A DNA stretch of 64,000 nt, taken from positions 1 to 64,000 of the forward strand of contig NZ_OMOI01000002.1 of NCBI RefSeq assembly GCF_900302485.1. The letters run 5' to 3'. The notes under the pieces were generated by a model. It was not told the origin of the DNA, did no database searches, and worked only from the letters and a program-made list of their open reading frames with translations. This stretch comes from Aliiroseovarius pelagivivens. Its GTDB lineage: Bacteria; Pseudomonadota; Alphaproteobacteria; Rhodobacterales; Rhodobacteraceae. How positions within the stretch are numbered: the first letter of the stretch is position 1; every line of letters begins with the position of its first letter. Positions 1 through 8,974 of the stretch are shown piece after piece. The position numbers were made by a program, and so were the translations under genes.

Positions 1-88
1 CAAACTTTGCAGTCTCTTGCGTCTCTCGACCCCGTCGTCCGCGCCGTCTGGCGTCCCGTTGTGCGCCTCAGCGCCGCCGGTGAAGTGG

Positions 89-117
89 GTTCTAAGGTTA
101 CTGGACCCGACCCGCAA
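89..117 (-). promoter_or_regulatory. Probable strong rRNA-type promoter firing leftwards out of the window
   Basis: On the minus strand TTGCGG (112-117) and TAGAAC (89-94) are separated by exactly 17 nt. An A-rich tract (about 121-135) lies just upstream, where an UP element would be. The GC-rich, gene-free sequence from 88 down to 1 resembles the leader before 16S rRNA in related bacteria. I infer that an rRNA operon or another highly expressed gene starts to the left of the window. The rest of 1-390 contains no credible coding sequence; 120-390 is AT-richer spacer between this promoter and the end of the GtrA/GT-C gene. Confidence 0.5.
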
Positions 118-390
118 GCGCTTTTTTTAGAAAAATGACACATTGAGCGAATTTTCTCCGAACTCCCTTATAAATAAGGGGTTTGAGGCACCCAATTTCT
201 TTCCTACACCATAAACACAAACAGCAATCCCGCCGGTTTAAACAGGAATCACGGGGTTCAATTGGGGCTGAGGTGCGGTTTGACCCGCAAATTGACGAGA
301 CTCAGGGTGTCATTTTGATGAATCGGAGAGGAATCGCGCGACTCGTCCCGTGAATCGGCGAGTCGCGGGCAGTGTGATTCACGAATCTTG

Positions 391-2247
391 CTATTGAGCC
401 CCGACGTCGCGCCCTGCCCGAAGGTAAAAGTGATGGTGCTTCGTCGTTCGCGCCAGCTGGTAGTTAGACATGAACGCCCCGAACTCAGGATGGGGTTGCA
501 TGAACTCTATCCAGTGCGTGAAGTTTGTCACGCGAGTCAGCGAGTACCGTGATACCGCAATTAGTTCGGGCTCGTAGGCATAGAGGTCATCCATCATTCG
601 CTGGCGGTTGCGCGCCAGCAGATCATCGATGGTGTCGCAAAGTTTCAACTGTGTTGCGCAGTCCGTTCTCAAGCGCATCTCGAGCGCCCCCGGATAAACC
701 CACTGGGCGGGATAGCGACTGGCCCAGTCCAGCCCCAGATCAAGGGCGGCCGAAGGGCCGGCATCCAAACCAGGCGATGCGGTCAAAATCGGGCCGGTTA
801 CCCTTAGATCGCGCGCCACGTCGACAACGTCATTTTTCAGGTTGTTGTCATAGAAAGGGAAGCTGAAGACGATGGCACATGTGAAGCTAGCTGCGATTGC
901 AGACAGAAGCCGTGCGGACCACAGCGCTTGTTTGGTCAGCGCGACCCAGAACCCCGCAACGATAATAAAGCTGATCAATGGGACTAGGTGATAAAGGAAG
1001 CCCTTGCCCTGAGCGAGATAGCTGATCAATCCAGCCACAACTGCCAGCGCAAAAACTCCGCTGCCCTGACCGGGTCGGATCATATTGGGCACGAGGATGA
1101 CCAAAGCGATGCCCACAGGAATCCGGATGGAGTGGAGCACATTGCTGAATTCCGTTCCATAAACACCGTACACCACTTGCCCGGTCGGAATGATCTCGGA
1201 CAGGTAAAGCGGATACACCAGAGCAACAAAGAGTGTGTAACCGACGCCAATGGCCAGCATGCTCATATACTCGGGCCAGATCACTGGGCGCAGGGACCTG
1301 TTGCGCCAGATATCACGGACCAGCATGAGTATCGGGAAGATCAGGAAGTGGGGCTTCAGGCAGATCCCGATCGCAGCGACCAGTGCAGGCGCAATGGAGC
1401 GCGGGCCAATATTGCTCGATAGTTGTCCAACGAGCCACGGAAGAATGAGCAAGACCAAAAGATGTTCGCGTTGAGCGATGTTGTTGATTGCTGCAGCGGT
1501 CACACCGATTCCTGCCAAGATCAGAAACAGGGCTCTATGGCTCGGGGTCAAAATATCCGCGTCACGCAAAATGTGACCGGACCAAAGAAGGCTGCCAGCG
1601 CTCAAGAAGGCCACGAACAGATACTGGCCATTCGCAAGGGATATGCCGGGAAGCTCTGACAGCAAGACTGCAGGAATTGTCAGAAAGAAATTCAGGGGAG
1701 GATTGATTTCGATCACATCCACATAAAGGACAGCCCCTTCCAGCATTTTCTGCGTAGCCACTAGGTACCAGGCCACATCGTGATGATGCGGGCGCGACCA
1801 ATAGATCAGCAAAAAGACAATCGAAAGCCCTACGGCGACAATGATCGAGATCCAGTCAGGTTGGATCTGGCGCCGATGGTGGGCAAACACCCAAAACTTC
1901 ATGGCTACGAACGACGCCATAGGCACCGCGATCGCAACCAGCACCATCGAAAGACCAAAGCCCTGCCCCATACGTTCTGTAATCAACCACACTACGGATG
2001 AACTGGTCATCAGGCCCACAAGAGACACGAACAGGAAACGCGGCATGTGTTGCGTGTGGTCTGCTTGTGCCTGGAATGTAATCTTTGCGTGCCCAAAATA
2101 GGACAGAAGCACCGCTGCGATGAAGCCGGCAAAGTTGGCAGCCAATCCCTCGAGTCCGAATACAGAGTTCGCAAGCAGCGCAACGCAGACATGGACCAGC
2201 GTTGCCAGCCCCCCTACCCCCGCGAAGCGCACGAGCTGCATGAACAT
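391..2247 (-). CDS. GtrA-like flippase fused to a GT-C (GT39/ArnT-like) membrane glycosyltransferase
   Basis: The 618-residue protein is membrane-embedded. Residues 1 to about 125 have the four-helix GtrA pattern (RFAGVGGLATLVHV start, then SYFGHAKITF, then a helix pair ending near KFWVFA). GtrA proteins are thought to flip polyprenyl-phosphate-linked sugars. After a short basic linker (HHRRQIQPDW) come about ten more helices with a GT-C signature: HDVAWYLVATQKMLEGAVLY and, on the following periplasmic loop, EINPPLNFF, as in PMT/ArnT-type enzymes. Flipping and transfer are thus probably joined in one chain. It follows the methyltransferase by 2 nt and the GT2 gene, so the three are probably co-transcribed. 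The acceptor is unknown. Domain calls are by motif; the fusion itself is one uninterrupted frame. Confidence 0.75.
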   Translation of the reverse strand: MFMQLVRFAGVGGLATLVHVCVALLANSVFGLEGLAANFAGFIAAVLLSYFGHAKITFQAQADHTQHMPRFLFVSLVGLMTSSSVVWLITERMGQGFGLSMVLVAIAVPMASFVAMKFWVFAHHRRQIQPDWISIIVAVGLSIVFLLIYWSRPHHHDVAWYLVATQKMLEGAVLYVDVIEINPPLNFFLTIPAVLLSELPGISLANGQYLFVAFLSAGSLLWSGHILRDADILTPSHRALFLILAGIGVTAAAINNIAQREHLLVLLILPWLVGQLSSNIGPRSIAPALVAAIGICLKPHFLIFPILMLVRDIWRNRSLRPVIWPEYMSMLAIGVGYTLFVALVYPLYLSEIIPTGQVVYGVYGTEFSNVLHSIRIPVGIALVILVPNMIRPGQGSGVFALAVVAGLISYLAQGKGFLYHLVPLISFIIVAGFWVALTKQALWSARLLSAIAASFTCAIVFSFPFYDNNLKNDVVDVARDLRVTGPILTASPGLDAGPSAALDLGLDWASRYPAQWVYPGALEMRLRTDCATQLKLCDTIDDLLARNRQRMMDDLYAYEPELIAVSRYSLTRVTNFTHWIEFMQPHPEFGAFMSNYQLARTTKHHHFYLRAGRDVGAQ

Positions 2248-2249
2248 GA

Positions 2250-2978
2250 TCAGGCTTTCTCGATCACGGCAGCCAAAGACAGGCCAAAGGGCAACGAGAT
2301 GCGCCCCAAGAAATGTCGTTCGGACGAAAACAAGGTTTTCATCGCCGCGTTAACTGGTGCAGGTGGCATGTCGTCATCAGGTGTGTCGCGCCCCGTCAGT
2401 TTTTTCAACGCCCGCACCACAACAGCGACAGGGAAAAGGTACATATTGAAATAGCTGCAATAGGTCACGCGCAACCCGGCGCGCGATGCGACTTCGGTCA
2501 GGCTTTTGCGGGTGTAGCGACGGAAATGGTGGTGCGTCTCGTCATGGCGCGACCACATAAATGGAAACGCCGGCACCGTCACAAGAAGCTTACCGCCGGG
2601 CGCCAGTCGTGCACCAAGTGCGGCCAAAGATGCCTCGTCCTGTTCCACATGTTCAAGCACATCAAACAGGCCAATCAAATGGTAGTCACGCGGCGCGAAG
2701 GGCAGATCATCTGGCAACGCGCCAAATTGAACGTCCAGACCGGACAGGTCGCGCGACATTTCACGGGCGACATCGTCATATTCGAACGCATCAAGCGCGC
2801 CAAACTTTTGCAACATGGCAAGATTGCCCCCGCTGCCGCAGCCCGCTTCCATAATGCGCGCATCTGAGGGCAGATCAGCTTTGCGACGGACCAACGTGCC
2901 AATGATTTTGCGGCGGGCAACAAACCACCAGTGGTTCGCCTCCAGCTCGCTCATGCGCTGATAGACATCACGATCCAT
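2250..2978 (-). CDS. Class I SAM-dependent methyltransferase
   Basis: This 242-residue protein begins with the EANHWWFVARRKII segment typical of methyltransferases in polysaccharide clusters. It carries the SAM-binding motif I MEAGCGSGGNL and an acidic post-I region (FEYDDVAREM), followed by LFDVLEHVEQDE as motif II. The frame is open upstream to 3071, but the ATG at 2978 was chosen because it fits the family N-terminus and overlaps the end of the GT2 gene by only 11 nt, as expected of translational coupling. By position it may methylate the lipid-linked sugar or the final glycan; that is inference. The C-terminus has hydrophobic stretches that could contact the membrane. Confidence 0.75.
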   Translation of the reverse strand: MDRDVYQRMSELEANHWWFVARRKIIGTLVRRKADLPSDARIMEAGCGSGGNLAMLQKFGALDAFEYDDVAREMSRDLSGLDVQFGALPDDLPFAPRDYHLIGLFDVLEHVEQDEASLAALGARLAPGGKLLVTVPAFPFMWSRHDETHHHFRRYTRKSLTEVASRAGLRVTYCSYFNMYLFPVAVVVRALKKLTGRDTPDDDMPPAPVNAAMKTLFSSERHFLGRISLPFGLSLAAVIEKA

Positions 2979-3984
2979 CACGGGTCTCCTGTTCGTCGCC
3001 GTGCAGATAGGAGCGCACGATATAAAGCGGGCGTTGGCGGACTTCTGTATAAATTCGGCCAACGTATTCACCGATGATTCCCAAAGCGAACATGTTCATA
3101 CCGCCAAAAGTCAGGATCAAAATGATCGTCGAGGCATAACCCGGTGTGTCCACCCCCAGAAGCAGCACCCGAATAAACAGGAAGGCCGAATAGAGGAAGG
3201 ACATCATCGCCATGGTCAGCCCGACATAGGTCCAGACGCGCAGCGGCATGGTCGAGGCTGCAAAGATACCATCCAGTGCCAGCTTCCACAGTTTCCAGTA
3301 AGACCACTGCGTTTCCCCGGCCAAACGTGCCGGACGTTCATAGCTAACCTCAGCGGTTTCGAACCCGACCCAGCTAAAGATGGCTTTGTTGAAACGCGAG
3401 CGTTCGCCAAGTGAATTGATGGCCTGAACAACCTCGCGGTCCAAAAGGCGGAAATCTCCGACACCCGAGGGGATGGGATACTCGGCCAGAATGTTAAAGA
3501 GTCGATAAAACAGGCCAGCACTGGTGCGCTTGAGCCATGTATCCTCGTCTCGCGTTGCACGCTGCGCATTTACAACTTTCGCACCTTCGCGCCATGCTGC
3601 AATCATCTGAGGAATGACCTCGGGTGGATCTTGAAGATCCACATCCATCGGGATCACCGCATCCCCGGCAGCATGAGACAGACCGGCGGACAGCGCGGCC
3701 TCTTTCCCAAAATTGCGCGACAAGTTCACAAGCGAAATCCGCGTATCCTTTTCACGGGCTGCCCGGATGATCCGCTCTGTTCGATCCACGCTGCCATCAT
3801 TGATGAAAAGAAATTCGAACTCACAGGTGTCACTCAGCTCGGCCAAAGCCATGTCGCAGCAGTCAAGAAAAGGCTGGATGCTGTCCATCTCGTTGTACAC
3901 CGGGATGATCAGGGTAATGGTCTGGCGATCCGAGATCGGGGCCAGTGGAATGTCGATTTCGGGGCTGTTTGTGTCTACCCCCAT
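2968..3984 (-). CDS. GtrB/ArnC/DPM1-like polyprenyl-phosphate glycosyltransferase (GT2)
   Basis: This 338-residue GT2 enzyme has TLIIPVYNEMDSI at the start of the GT-A fold, FLFINDGSVDRT, NLSRNFGKEAALSAGL, and MDVDLQDPPEV with the metal-binding DxD. Two C-terminal transmembrane helices end in GIIGEYVGRIYTEVRQRP, the hallmark of bactoprenol glucosyltransferases (GtrB, ArnC, YfdH). It should load a sugar from a nucleotide donor onto undecaprenyl phosphate on the cytoplasmic face. A longer start at 4065 lacks a ribosome-binding site, whereas the ATG at 3984 has GAGG eight bases upstream. It heads the module with the methyltransferase and the GtrA/GT-C fusion. Confidence 0.8.
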   Translation of the reverse strand: MGVDTNSPEIDIPLAPISDRQTITLIIPVYNEMDSIQPFLDCCDMALAELSDTCEFEFLFINDGSVDRTERIIRAAREKDTRISLVNLSRNFGKEAALSAGLSHAAGDAVIPMDVDLQDPPEVIPQMIAAWREGAKVVNAQRATRDEDTWLKRTSAGLFYRLFNILAEYPIPSGVGDFRLLDREVVQAINSLGERSRFNKAIFSWVGFETAEVSYERPARLAGETQWSYWKLWKLALDGIFAASTMPLRVWTYVGLTMAMMSFLYSAFLFIRVLLLGVDTPGYASTIILILTFGGMNMFALGIIGEYVGRIYTEVRQRPLYIVRSYLHGDEQETRDGS

Positions 3985-4128
3985 AAATACTGCCTCAACT
4001 GCTTCAAAAGAACTTTTCGAACATTGGTTCGCGAACAGTCTACGACTTTCACACGCATTGTTCATGTTTAAATTGAGGCATTATAGCGGATTTCTTGGAC
4101 CCGTGTGATCAGTGCCAGATCCGCAAAG

Positions 4129-4163
4129 AAAAACCCCCGGGGCAGATGCCGCCGGGGGTTTTT
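4129..4163 (-). terminator. Intrinsic terminator after the 48-residue gene
   Basis: AAAAACCCCCGG pairs with CCGGGGGTTTTT around an 11-nt loop. The hairpin lies just past the stop codon at 4185 and isolates the glycosylation module downstream. The flanking A and T runs let it work in both directions. Confidence 0.85.
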
Positions 4164-4184
4164 CTGGAAGTCTGAAAGAGCTGC

Positions 4185-4331
4185 TTAGTCTTTGTTGCAG
4201 TCTTTCATAAAATCGGTCCACGTCGGGGTGCATTCCGAATTCATGAAACGACGGGTCGCGTTCTGCACAGCGACGAAAAGGTCAGCAATGGCCGAAGCCA
4301 GCGGGGTCACGGGAGCGATCAGAGCGTTCAT
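4185..4331 (-). CDS. Small hypothetical protein, 48 residues
   Basis: The frame starting at the ATG at 4331 (MNALIAPVTPLASAIADLF...) has AAGGA eight bases upstream and a strong terminator just after its stop, which together argue for a real gene. The first half is hydrophobic and could form a short amphipathic or membrane helix; the second half is polar with two cysteines (NSECTPTWTDFMKDCNKD). No family is recognised. The frame extends upstream to 4487, but that part overlaps the neighbouring gene and lacks a ribosome-binding site. Confidence 0.55.
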   Translation of the reverse strand: MNALIAPVTPLASAIADLFVAVQNATRRFMNSECTPTWTDFMKDCNKD

Positions 4332-4461
4332 CTTGGCGGTCCTTAACAGGGTAATGTTTGGTTGCCGCCGTGATAGGAGCGGGCGGGCCAAACAACCACC
4401 GCTGAATCGGAAAGTCCGGGTTGCAGGGGATGCATGGGTTGAAATGCTATAAGCAGCTTCC

Positions 4462-5013
4462 CTAAAGCTTCCGGCAAGCATCCTCAAAGTCCTTATCTGT
4501 TTTATTCAACACCGCTCGGTAGAAAACTTCGCGCGCACAGTCCTGCCTAAATAGATTGAAATATGCCTCATCCGTCAGGATAATTCTCTTTCTTTCAAAC
4601 CAAATCGGCACCAACGACCAGCTTACAATGTAGTTTTCTCTTTCGATATGAACCAAAGCACCTGGCCGGTTCTTAGAAACGTTTGAAACATCTATCCCCA
4701 AACCACGGGCAATATCGTTGGTTGCGATTTCATCGAAGGAGCTGGGAAGAAACACCCAAACGTCTACAAAACCAAAATCTTCCGGATCTGAGGGAATGTG
4801 TTCTGAAAACAGGCTCTTACTATCAAGGATCGCTCCGTTGATCTCCAAATCGCCAAAGCTTATTGAATCACCTTTTACAAAGGCAATATGCGGCTTGTCG
4901 ATGCGGTTCAAGGTATCCGCTACCCAGTCCACATCATCAACAGTTCGCGCAAGTATGACAAGAAGTATCAGATAAAGTGTTACTCCACCCAATATTGCGT
5001 AAACCAGTTTCAT
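4462..5013 (-). CDS. Hypothetical membrane-anchored protein
   Basis: This 183-residue protein has one N-terminal transmembrane helix (VYAILGGVTLYLILLVILA) followed by a soluble, probably periplasmic domain. GAGG precedes the ATG by about seven bases. The gene is visibly richer in A and T than the ribosomal genes beside it, which suggests acquisition by transfer. It sits directly behind the terminator that ends the rpmD operon, where rplO would be in the canonical order. No domain is recognised. Confidence 0.6.
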   Translation of the reverse strand: MKLVYAILGGVTLYLILLVILARTVDDVDWVADTLNRIDKPHIAFVKGDSISFGDLEINGAILDSKSLFSEHIPSDPEDFGFVDVWVFLPSSFDEIATNDIARGLGIDVSNVSKNRPGALVHIERENYIVSWSLVPIWFERKRIILTDEAYFNLFRQDCAREVFYRAVLNKTDKDFEDACRKL

Positions 5014-5036
5014 GGATTCGCCTCAATCTCTGACTT

Positions 5037-5071
5037 AAAAAAACACCCCGGCCTTTTCTGACCGGGGTGCT
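5037..5071 (-). terminator. Intrinsic terminator ending the rpmC-rpmD operon
   Basis: On the minus strand CACCCCGG pairs with CCGGGGTG around a ten-base loop and is followed by seven T residues. It lies 33 nt past the rpmD stop, so the spc-type operon ends here instead of continuing to rplO and secY. Confidence 0.9.
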
Positions 5072-5103
5072 CTAATTCTTCAAGATGTGGTCTAAGCCGA
5101 AGC

Positions 5104-5292
5104 TCAGCCTTTCTCTTCGATGATCTCAACCATGTGCGAGATCTTCGAGATCATGCCACGCACGGCCGGGGTGTCTTCCAGCTCGCGGGTTTTGTGCATC
5201 TTGTTCAGGCCCAGGCCGATCAGCGTAGCGCGCTGGTCTTGGGGGCGACGGATCGGCGAGCCGACCTGCTTTACAACGATGGTTTTAGCCAT
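5104..5292 (-). CDS. rpmD: 50S ribosomal protein L30
   Basis: The 62-residue product matches bacterial L30: [14 protein letters not shown], then GLGLNKM and a C-terminus with MVEIIEE. L30 is a small late-assembly large-subunit protein near the 5S rRNA region. It is the last gene of this unit, 13 nt after rpsE and followed by a strong terminator. Confidence 0.95.
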   Translation of the reverse strand: MAKTIVVKQVGSPIRRPQDQRATLIGLGLNKMHKTRELEDTPAVRGMISKISHMVEIIEEKG

Positions 5293-5305
5293 TGGTCAGA
5301 TCTCC

Positions 5306-5869
5306 TTACGCGTCTGCGGCTTCAGCCGGAGCGTCCGACTTTGCGCCCAGAATTTCTGCAACCTTTTTGCCACGACGCTGAGCGACCTGGCGGGGGCTGG
5401 ATTCTTTCTTCAGACCGTCGATGGTGGCGCGGATCATGTTATAGGGGTTCTGCGAGCCGATCGACTTCGACACAACGTCCTTGATGCCCAGCATCTCGAA
5501 TACGGCACGCATCGGACCACCGGCGATGATCCCGGTACCTTCCGGAGCGGTACGCATGATCACTTTACCAGCACCGTGACGACCTTCGGCGTCGTGGTGC
5601 AGGGTGCGGCCCTCTTTCAGAGGTACGCGGATCATCTGGCGCTTGGCTTGCTCGGTGGCTTTGCGAATGGCCTCAGGCACTTCTTTCGCTTTACCTTTAC
5701 CAAAGCCGACGCGGCCTTTTTGGTCGCCAACAACGACCAGAGCTGCGAAGCCGAAGTTTTTACCACCCTTGGTGGTTTTCGACACGCGGTTGATCGCAAC
5801 TAGGCGATCTGCAAATTCCGGAGCTTCGTCGCGGTCGCGGCGGTTCCGGCGGTTTTCACGTTCTGCCAT
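5306..5869 (-). CDS. rpsE: 30S ribosomal protein S5
   Basis: The 187-residue protein has the S5 N-terminal double-stranded-RNA-binding-like domain ([20 protein letters not shown] and [18 protein letters not shown]) and the C-terminal domain with [13 protein letters not shown] and [13 protein letters not shown]5 shapes the mRNA entry channel and affects decoding fidelity. An alanine-rich tail ([10 protein letters not shown]) extends the C-terminus. A 130-nt spacer with a hairpin separates it from rplR upstream. Confidence 0.96.
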   Translation of the reverse strand: MAERENRRNRRDRDEAPEFADRLVAINRVSKTTKGGKNFGFAALVVVGDQKGRVGFGKGKAKEVPEAIRKATEQAKRQMIRVPLKEGRTLHHDAEGRHGAGKVIMRTAPEGTGIIAGGPMRAVFEMLGIKDVVSKSIGSQNPYNMIRATIDGLKKESSPRQVAQRRGKKVAEILGAKSDAPAEAADA

Positions 5870-5965
5870 GAGAACATCCTTTTCATAGGCGGCGTCTTGC
5901 GCCGTTTAACTCAATCCCAGTGAACGCGCCCTGAATAGCCAACGCGTGTCCCCGGATCATCGGAA

Positions 5966-5987
5966 GGGCAACGGAAAACCGTTGCCC
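5966..5987 (-). other. Hairpin in the rplR-rpsE spacer
   Basis: GGGCAACGG pairs perfectly with CCGTTGCCC around AAAA (TTTT in the transcript). No T-run follows, so it looks like an mRNA stability or processing element rather than a terminator. It sits in the largest gap of this unit (5870-5999). Confidence 0.55.
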
Positions 5988-5999
5988 CTCTCAAAGTTC

Positions 6000-6359
6000 T
6001 TAGAACTTCAGGCCACCTTCACGGGCAGCGTCGGCCAAGGCCTTCACTTTACCGTGGAACAGGAAGCCGCCACGATCGAAGTAACATTCTTCGATCCCAG
6101 CCTTTTTCGCGCGCTCGGCAATCGCGGTGCCCACTTTGGAAGCGGCGTCCACGTTGTTCTTGCCAACAACACCAAGTGCTTTTTCCAGCGTCGAAGCCGA
6201 AGCAAGGGTGGTCCCTTGAACGTCGTCGATGATCTGAACACTGATGTTTTTCGACGAGCGGTGCACCGAAAGGCGCAGCTTGCCGACATTGTGCTTGCGA
6301 AGTTTGTTCCGGACGCGCAGGCGGCGCTTGAGGAACAGGGTCCGTTTGCTGTTTGCCAT
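6000..6359 (-). CDS. rplR: 50S ribosomal protein L18
   Basis: The 119-residue protein matches L18: [31 protein letters not shown] and the C-terminal [21 protein letters not shown]18 binds 5S rRNA and anchors it in the central protuberance. It is 12 nt downstream of rplF and part of the same transcript. Confidence 0.96.
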   Translation of the reverse strand: MANSKRTLFLKRRLRVRNKLRKHNVGKLRLSVHRSSKNISVQIIDDVQGTTLASASTLEKALGVVGKNNVDAASKVGTAIAERAKKAGIEECYFDRGGFLFHGKVKALADAAREGGLKF

Positions 6360-6371
6360 CTGTCTGGTCCT

Positions 6372-6905
6372 TTACTTCTTCTTACCTTCCTTGCGGAAGA
6401 TATACTCGTCTTTGTACTTGATGCCTTTGCCTTTATAGGGCTCGGGCTTACGCCATTCGCGGATGTTTGCCGCGGTCTGGCCGACGAGTTGTTGATCAAT
6501 GCCTTCAACGATGATGATCGTCGGCTTCGGAGCAGTCACAGTGACGCCCTCCGGAGCAACGAAATCAACGTCGTGCGAGTAGCCAAGGTTCAGCTTCAGG
6601 GTGTTGCCCTGCATCTGAGCACGATAACCAACACCGTTGATTTCCAGCTCTTTCTTGTAACCTTCGGACACACCAGTCACCAAGTTGCCAACCATCGTGC
6701 GGCTCATGCCCCACTGCTGACGGGCGCGCTTGGACTTGCCGCGCGGCTCGACAGTGACTTGGTTGTCTTCAATGGCGATAGTGACATCGTCAGTGGCGGT
6801 GAACGAAAGGACGCCTTTCGGGCCTTTCACTTCAACGGTCTGACCCGAAAGCGTCGCGGTGACACCTGCGGGAAGTTCGACCGGTTTTTTACCAATACGA
6901 GACAT
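6372..6905 (-). CDS. rplF: 50S ribosomal protein L6
   Basis: The 177-residue protein has the two tandem L6 repeats. The first carries [15 protein letters not shown]; the second carries [20 protein letters not shown] and ends with [21 protein letters not shown]6 lies near the sarcin-ricin loop and the GTPase-binding site. It has a conventional place between rpsH and rplR. Confidence 0.97.
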   Translation of the reverse strand: MSRIGKKPVELPAGVTATLSGQTVEVKGPKGVLSFTATDDVTIAIEDNQVTVEPRGKSKRARQQWGMSRTMVGNLVTGVSEGYKKELEINGVGYRAQMQGNTLKLNLGYSHDVDFVAPEGVTVTAPKPTIIIVEGIDQQLVGQTAANIREWRKPEPYKGKGIKYKDEYIFRKEGKKK

Positions 6906-6917
6906 TCGAGGGCCTCC

Positions 6918-7310
6918 TTAGAAGACGGTGCAAAGCACTTCGCCACCAACATTCTGGTTGCGAGCGTTTGCATCGGACATGACGCCTTTAGGGGTCGAAA
7001 CGATCGACACACCCAGACCCTGACGGACCTGCGGGATGTCTTTCGAACCCATGTAGACGCGACGACCAGGCTTCGATACCCGCTTCAATTCGCGGATAAC
7101 GGGCGTGCCGTCAAAGTATTTGAGGCTGATTTCAAGAGTGGCGTGGCCACGCTCGTCAGTGCCAGTTTCGTAGCCGCGGATGTAGCCTTCGTCAGCCAAA
7201 ACATCCAGAACCCAGCCGCGCAGTTTCGACGCGGGGGTCGAAACGGTGGACTTGCCACGCATGTGAGCGTTGCGGATACGGGTGAGCATATCGCCGATAG
7301 GATCGTTCAT
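6918..7310 (-). CDS. rpsH: 30S ribosomal protein S8
   Basis: The 130-residue protein begins [16 protein letters not shown] and ends with [20 protein letters not shown], both diagnostic of S8. S8 binds helix 21 of 16S rRNA and in E. coli also represses translation of its own operon. Whether that control operates here cannot be told, because no matching mRNA site was recognised before rplE. Confidence 0.97.
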   Translation of the reverse strand: MNDPIGDMLTRIRNAHMRGKSTVSTPASKLRGWVLDVLADEGYIRGYETGTDERGHATLEISLKYFDGTPVIRELKRVSKPGRRVYMGSKDIPQVRQGLGVSIVSTPKGVMSDANARNQNVGGEVLCTVF

Positions 7311-7322
7311 ATCTTCTCTCCC

Positions 7323-7628
7323 TTACCAGCTCGATTTCACCATGCCGGGGATCTGGCCAGCAGAGCCAAGTTCCCGCAGCGCGATACGCGACACCTTCAG
7401 CTTACGATAGTAAGCGTGAGGACGGCCGGTCAGCTGGCAACGGTTGTGCAAGCGTGTGGCCGAGCTGTTGCGCGGCAGTTTTGCAAGCTTCAGGCGAGCA
7501 GTGAAGCGCTCTTCCATCGTCTTGCTTTCATCATTCGCGATCTCTTTCAGAGCGGCGCGCTTAGCGGCATACTTCGCCACCAGCTTCTCGCGCTTCTTCT
7601 CGCGTTCGATCATTGCTTTTTTAGCCAT
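7323..7628 (-). CDS. rpsN: 30S ribosomal protein S14 (zinc-independent form)
   Basis: The 101-residue protein is the long S14 form: [16 protein letters not shown], then [20 protein letters not shown] and a C-terminus [11 protein letters not shown]. It lacks the CxxC...CxxC pattern of the short zinc-binding paralogue, so it does not depend on zinc. It lies between rplE and rpsH as usual. Confidence 0.96.
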   Translation of the reverse strand: MAKKAMIEREKKREKLVAKYAAKRAALKEIANDESKTMEERFTARLKLAKLPRNSSATRLHNRCQLTGRPHAYYRKLKVSRIALRELGSAGQIPGMVKSSW

Positions 7629-7647
7629 GTCTATTCCTTCCCGCGGA

Positions 7648-8211
7648 TCAGCTGTTGAAGGGCATGTTGAAATGCTTCAACAGGCTCTTTGCTTCCGCGT
7701 CGGTTTCAGCGGTGGTGGCAATCACGATGTCCATGCCCCAGGTCTCATCAACTTTATCAAAGTCGATTTCCGGGAACACGATGTGCTCTTTCAGGCCGGT
7801 GGCATAGTTGCCACGACCGTCAAACGAGGCACCCGATACGCCGCGGAAGTCGCGGATACGGGGCATCGCGATGGTGATCAGGCGGTCCAGGAATTCGTAC
7901 ATCCGGTCGCCGCGCAGGGTCACCTTCGTGCCGATGATCATACCTTCACGCAGACGGAACGGAGCGTGCGACTTGCGCGCTTTCGTACCAACGGCCTGCT
8001 GGCCGGCGATCTTGGTCAGATCTTCGATTGCTGACTTGGCTTTTTTCGAGTCCTTAACGGCCTCAGCGCCACAACCAATGTTCAGAACGATTTTGTCCAG
8101 ACGCGGGATCTGCATGTCGTTCTTGTAACCGAATTCCTCTTTCATGGCAGCACGGATGCTGTCCTTGTAAGCGGCCTTCAGGCGGGGGGTGTAGTTTGCG
8201 GTATCCAGCAT
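7648..8211 (-). CDS. rplE: 50S ribosomal protein L5
   Basis: The 187-residue protein has the L5 pattern [13 protein letters not shown], then [14 protein letters not shown] and [18 protein letters not shown], ending with [11 protein letters not shown]5 binds 5S rRNA and contacts the P-site tRNA. Its ATG overlaps the rplX stop by one base (TGATG), indicating translational coupling. Confidence 0.97.
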   Translation of the reverse strand: MLDTANYTPRLKAAYKDSIRAAMKEEFGYKNDMQIPRLDKIVLNIGCGAEAVKDSKKAKSAIEDLTKIAGQQAVGTKARKSHAPFRLREGMIIGTKVTLRGDRMYEFLDRLITIAMPRIRDFRGVSGASFDGRGNYATGLKEHIVFPEIDFDKVDETWGMDIVIATTAETDAEAKSLLKHFNMPFNS

Positions 8212-8516
8212 CAGACAGTCTCCCCAGTGGTTTTGGCGTAACGCACTTTCTTGCCGTCTTCCTCGCGGAAGCCAACGCGCGTTGCTTTGCCGTTCTTGTC
8301 CAGAAGGGCCAGGTTCGACAGCTGGATCGGCATCGCTTGCGGGATGCGGCCACCTTGTGCGTTCTGGCTCTGACGGGTGTGGCGGATTGCGATGTTCACG
8401 CCATCAACGATGGCTTTGCCAGCTTTCGGGTCAACCGACGAAATCTCGCCCTGTTTACCTTTGTCTTTGCCAGCAAGAACGACAACCTTGTCGCCTTTTT
8501 TCAACTTAGCAGCCAT
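8211..8516 (-). CDS. rplX: 50S ribosomal protein L24
   Basis: The 101-residue protein contains the KOW motif [20 protein letters not shown] and the conserved [10 protein letters not shown]24 is an assembly initiator at the polypeptide exit tunnel. It is separated from rplN by one base and overlaps rplE by one. Confidence 0.96.
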   Translation of the reverse strand: MAAKLKKGDKVVVLAGKDKGKQGEISSVDPKAGKAIVDGVNIAIRHTRQSQNAQGGRIPQAMPIQLSNLALLDKNGKATRVGFREEDGKKVRYAKTTGETV

Positions 8517-8517
8517 C

Positions 8518-8886
8518 TTACAGAACCTCCGGAGCCAGCGAGATGATCTTCATGAAGTTCTTCGCGCGAAGTTCGCGAACAACCGGTCCGAAGATACGGG
8601 TGCCAACGGGCTCGTTGTTGTTGTTCAGAATGACAGCAGCGTTGCGGTCAAAACGGATGGCGGTGCCGTCGTCACGACGGACTTCTTTGGCGGTACGTAC
8701 GACGACGGCCTTACGGACGTCACCTTTCTTTACGCGACCGCGCGGGATGGCTTCCTTAACCGAGACGACAATGATGTCGCCAACGGATGCGTATTTACGC
8801 TTGGAACCACCCAGAACCTTGATGCACTGAACACGGCGAGCGCCGCTGTTGTCAGCTACATCCAGATTGGTTTGCATCTGGATCAT
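8518..8886 (-). CDS. rplN: 50S ribosomal protein L14
   Basis: The 122-residue protein starts [20 protein letters not shown] and ends [20 protein letters not shown], both standard for L14. L14 forms an intersubunit bridge with 16S helix 44. An 88-nt spacer separates it from rpsQ upstream. Confidence 0.98.
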   Translation of the reverse strand: MIQMQTNLDVADNSGARRVQCIKVLGGSKRKYASVGDIIVVSVKEAIPRGRVKKGDVRKAVVVRTAKEVRRDDGTAIRFDRNAAVILNNNNEPVGTRIFGPVVRELRAKNFMKIISLAPEVL

Positions 8887-8974
8887 GTGGTTTCTCCCGA
8901 CCTTTGGGGCGCCGATGCATGGCGGAACCCCCAGGGTTTCGACTTGTTAAGTCGTCCGGGAAGGTAAGCAGAGC

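Noticed and set aside
5946..7658. Plus-strand frame of 570 codons across rplR to rpsN
   Set aside because: It is antisense to four certain ribosomal protein genes and has no family resemblance.
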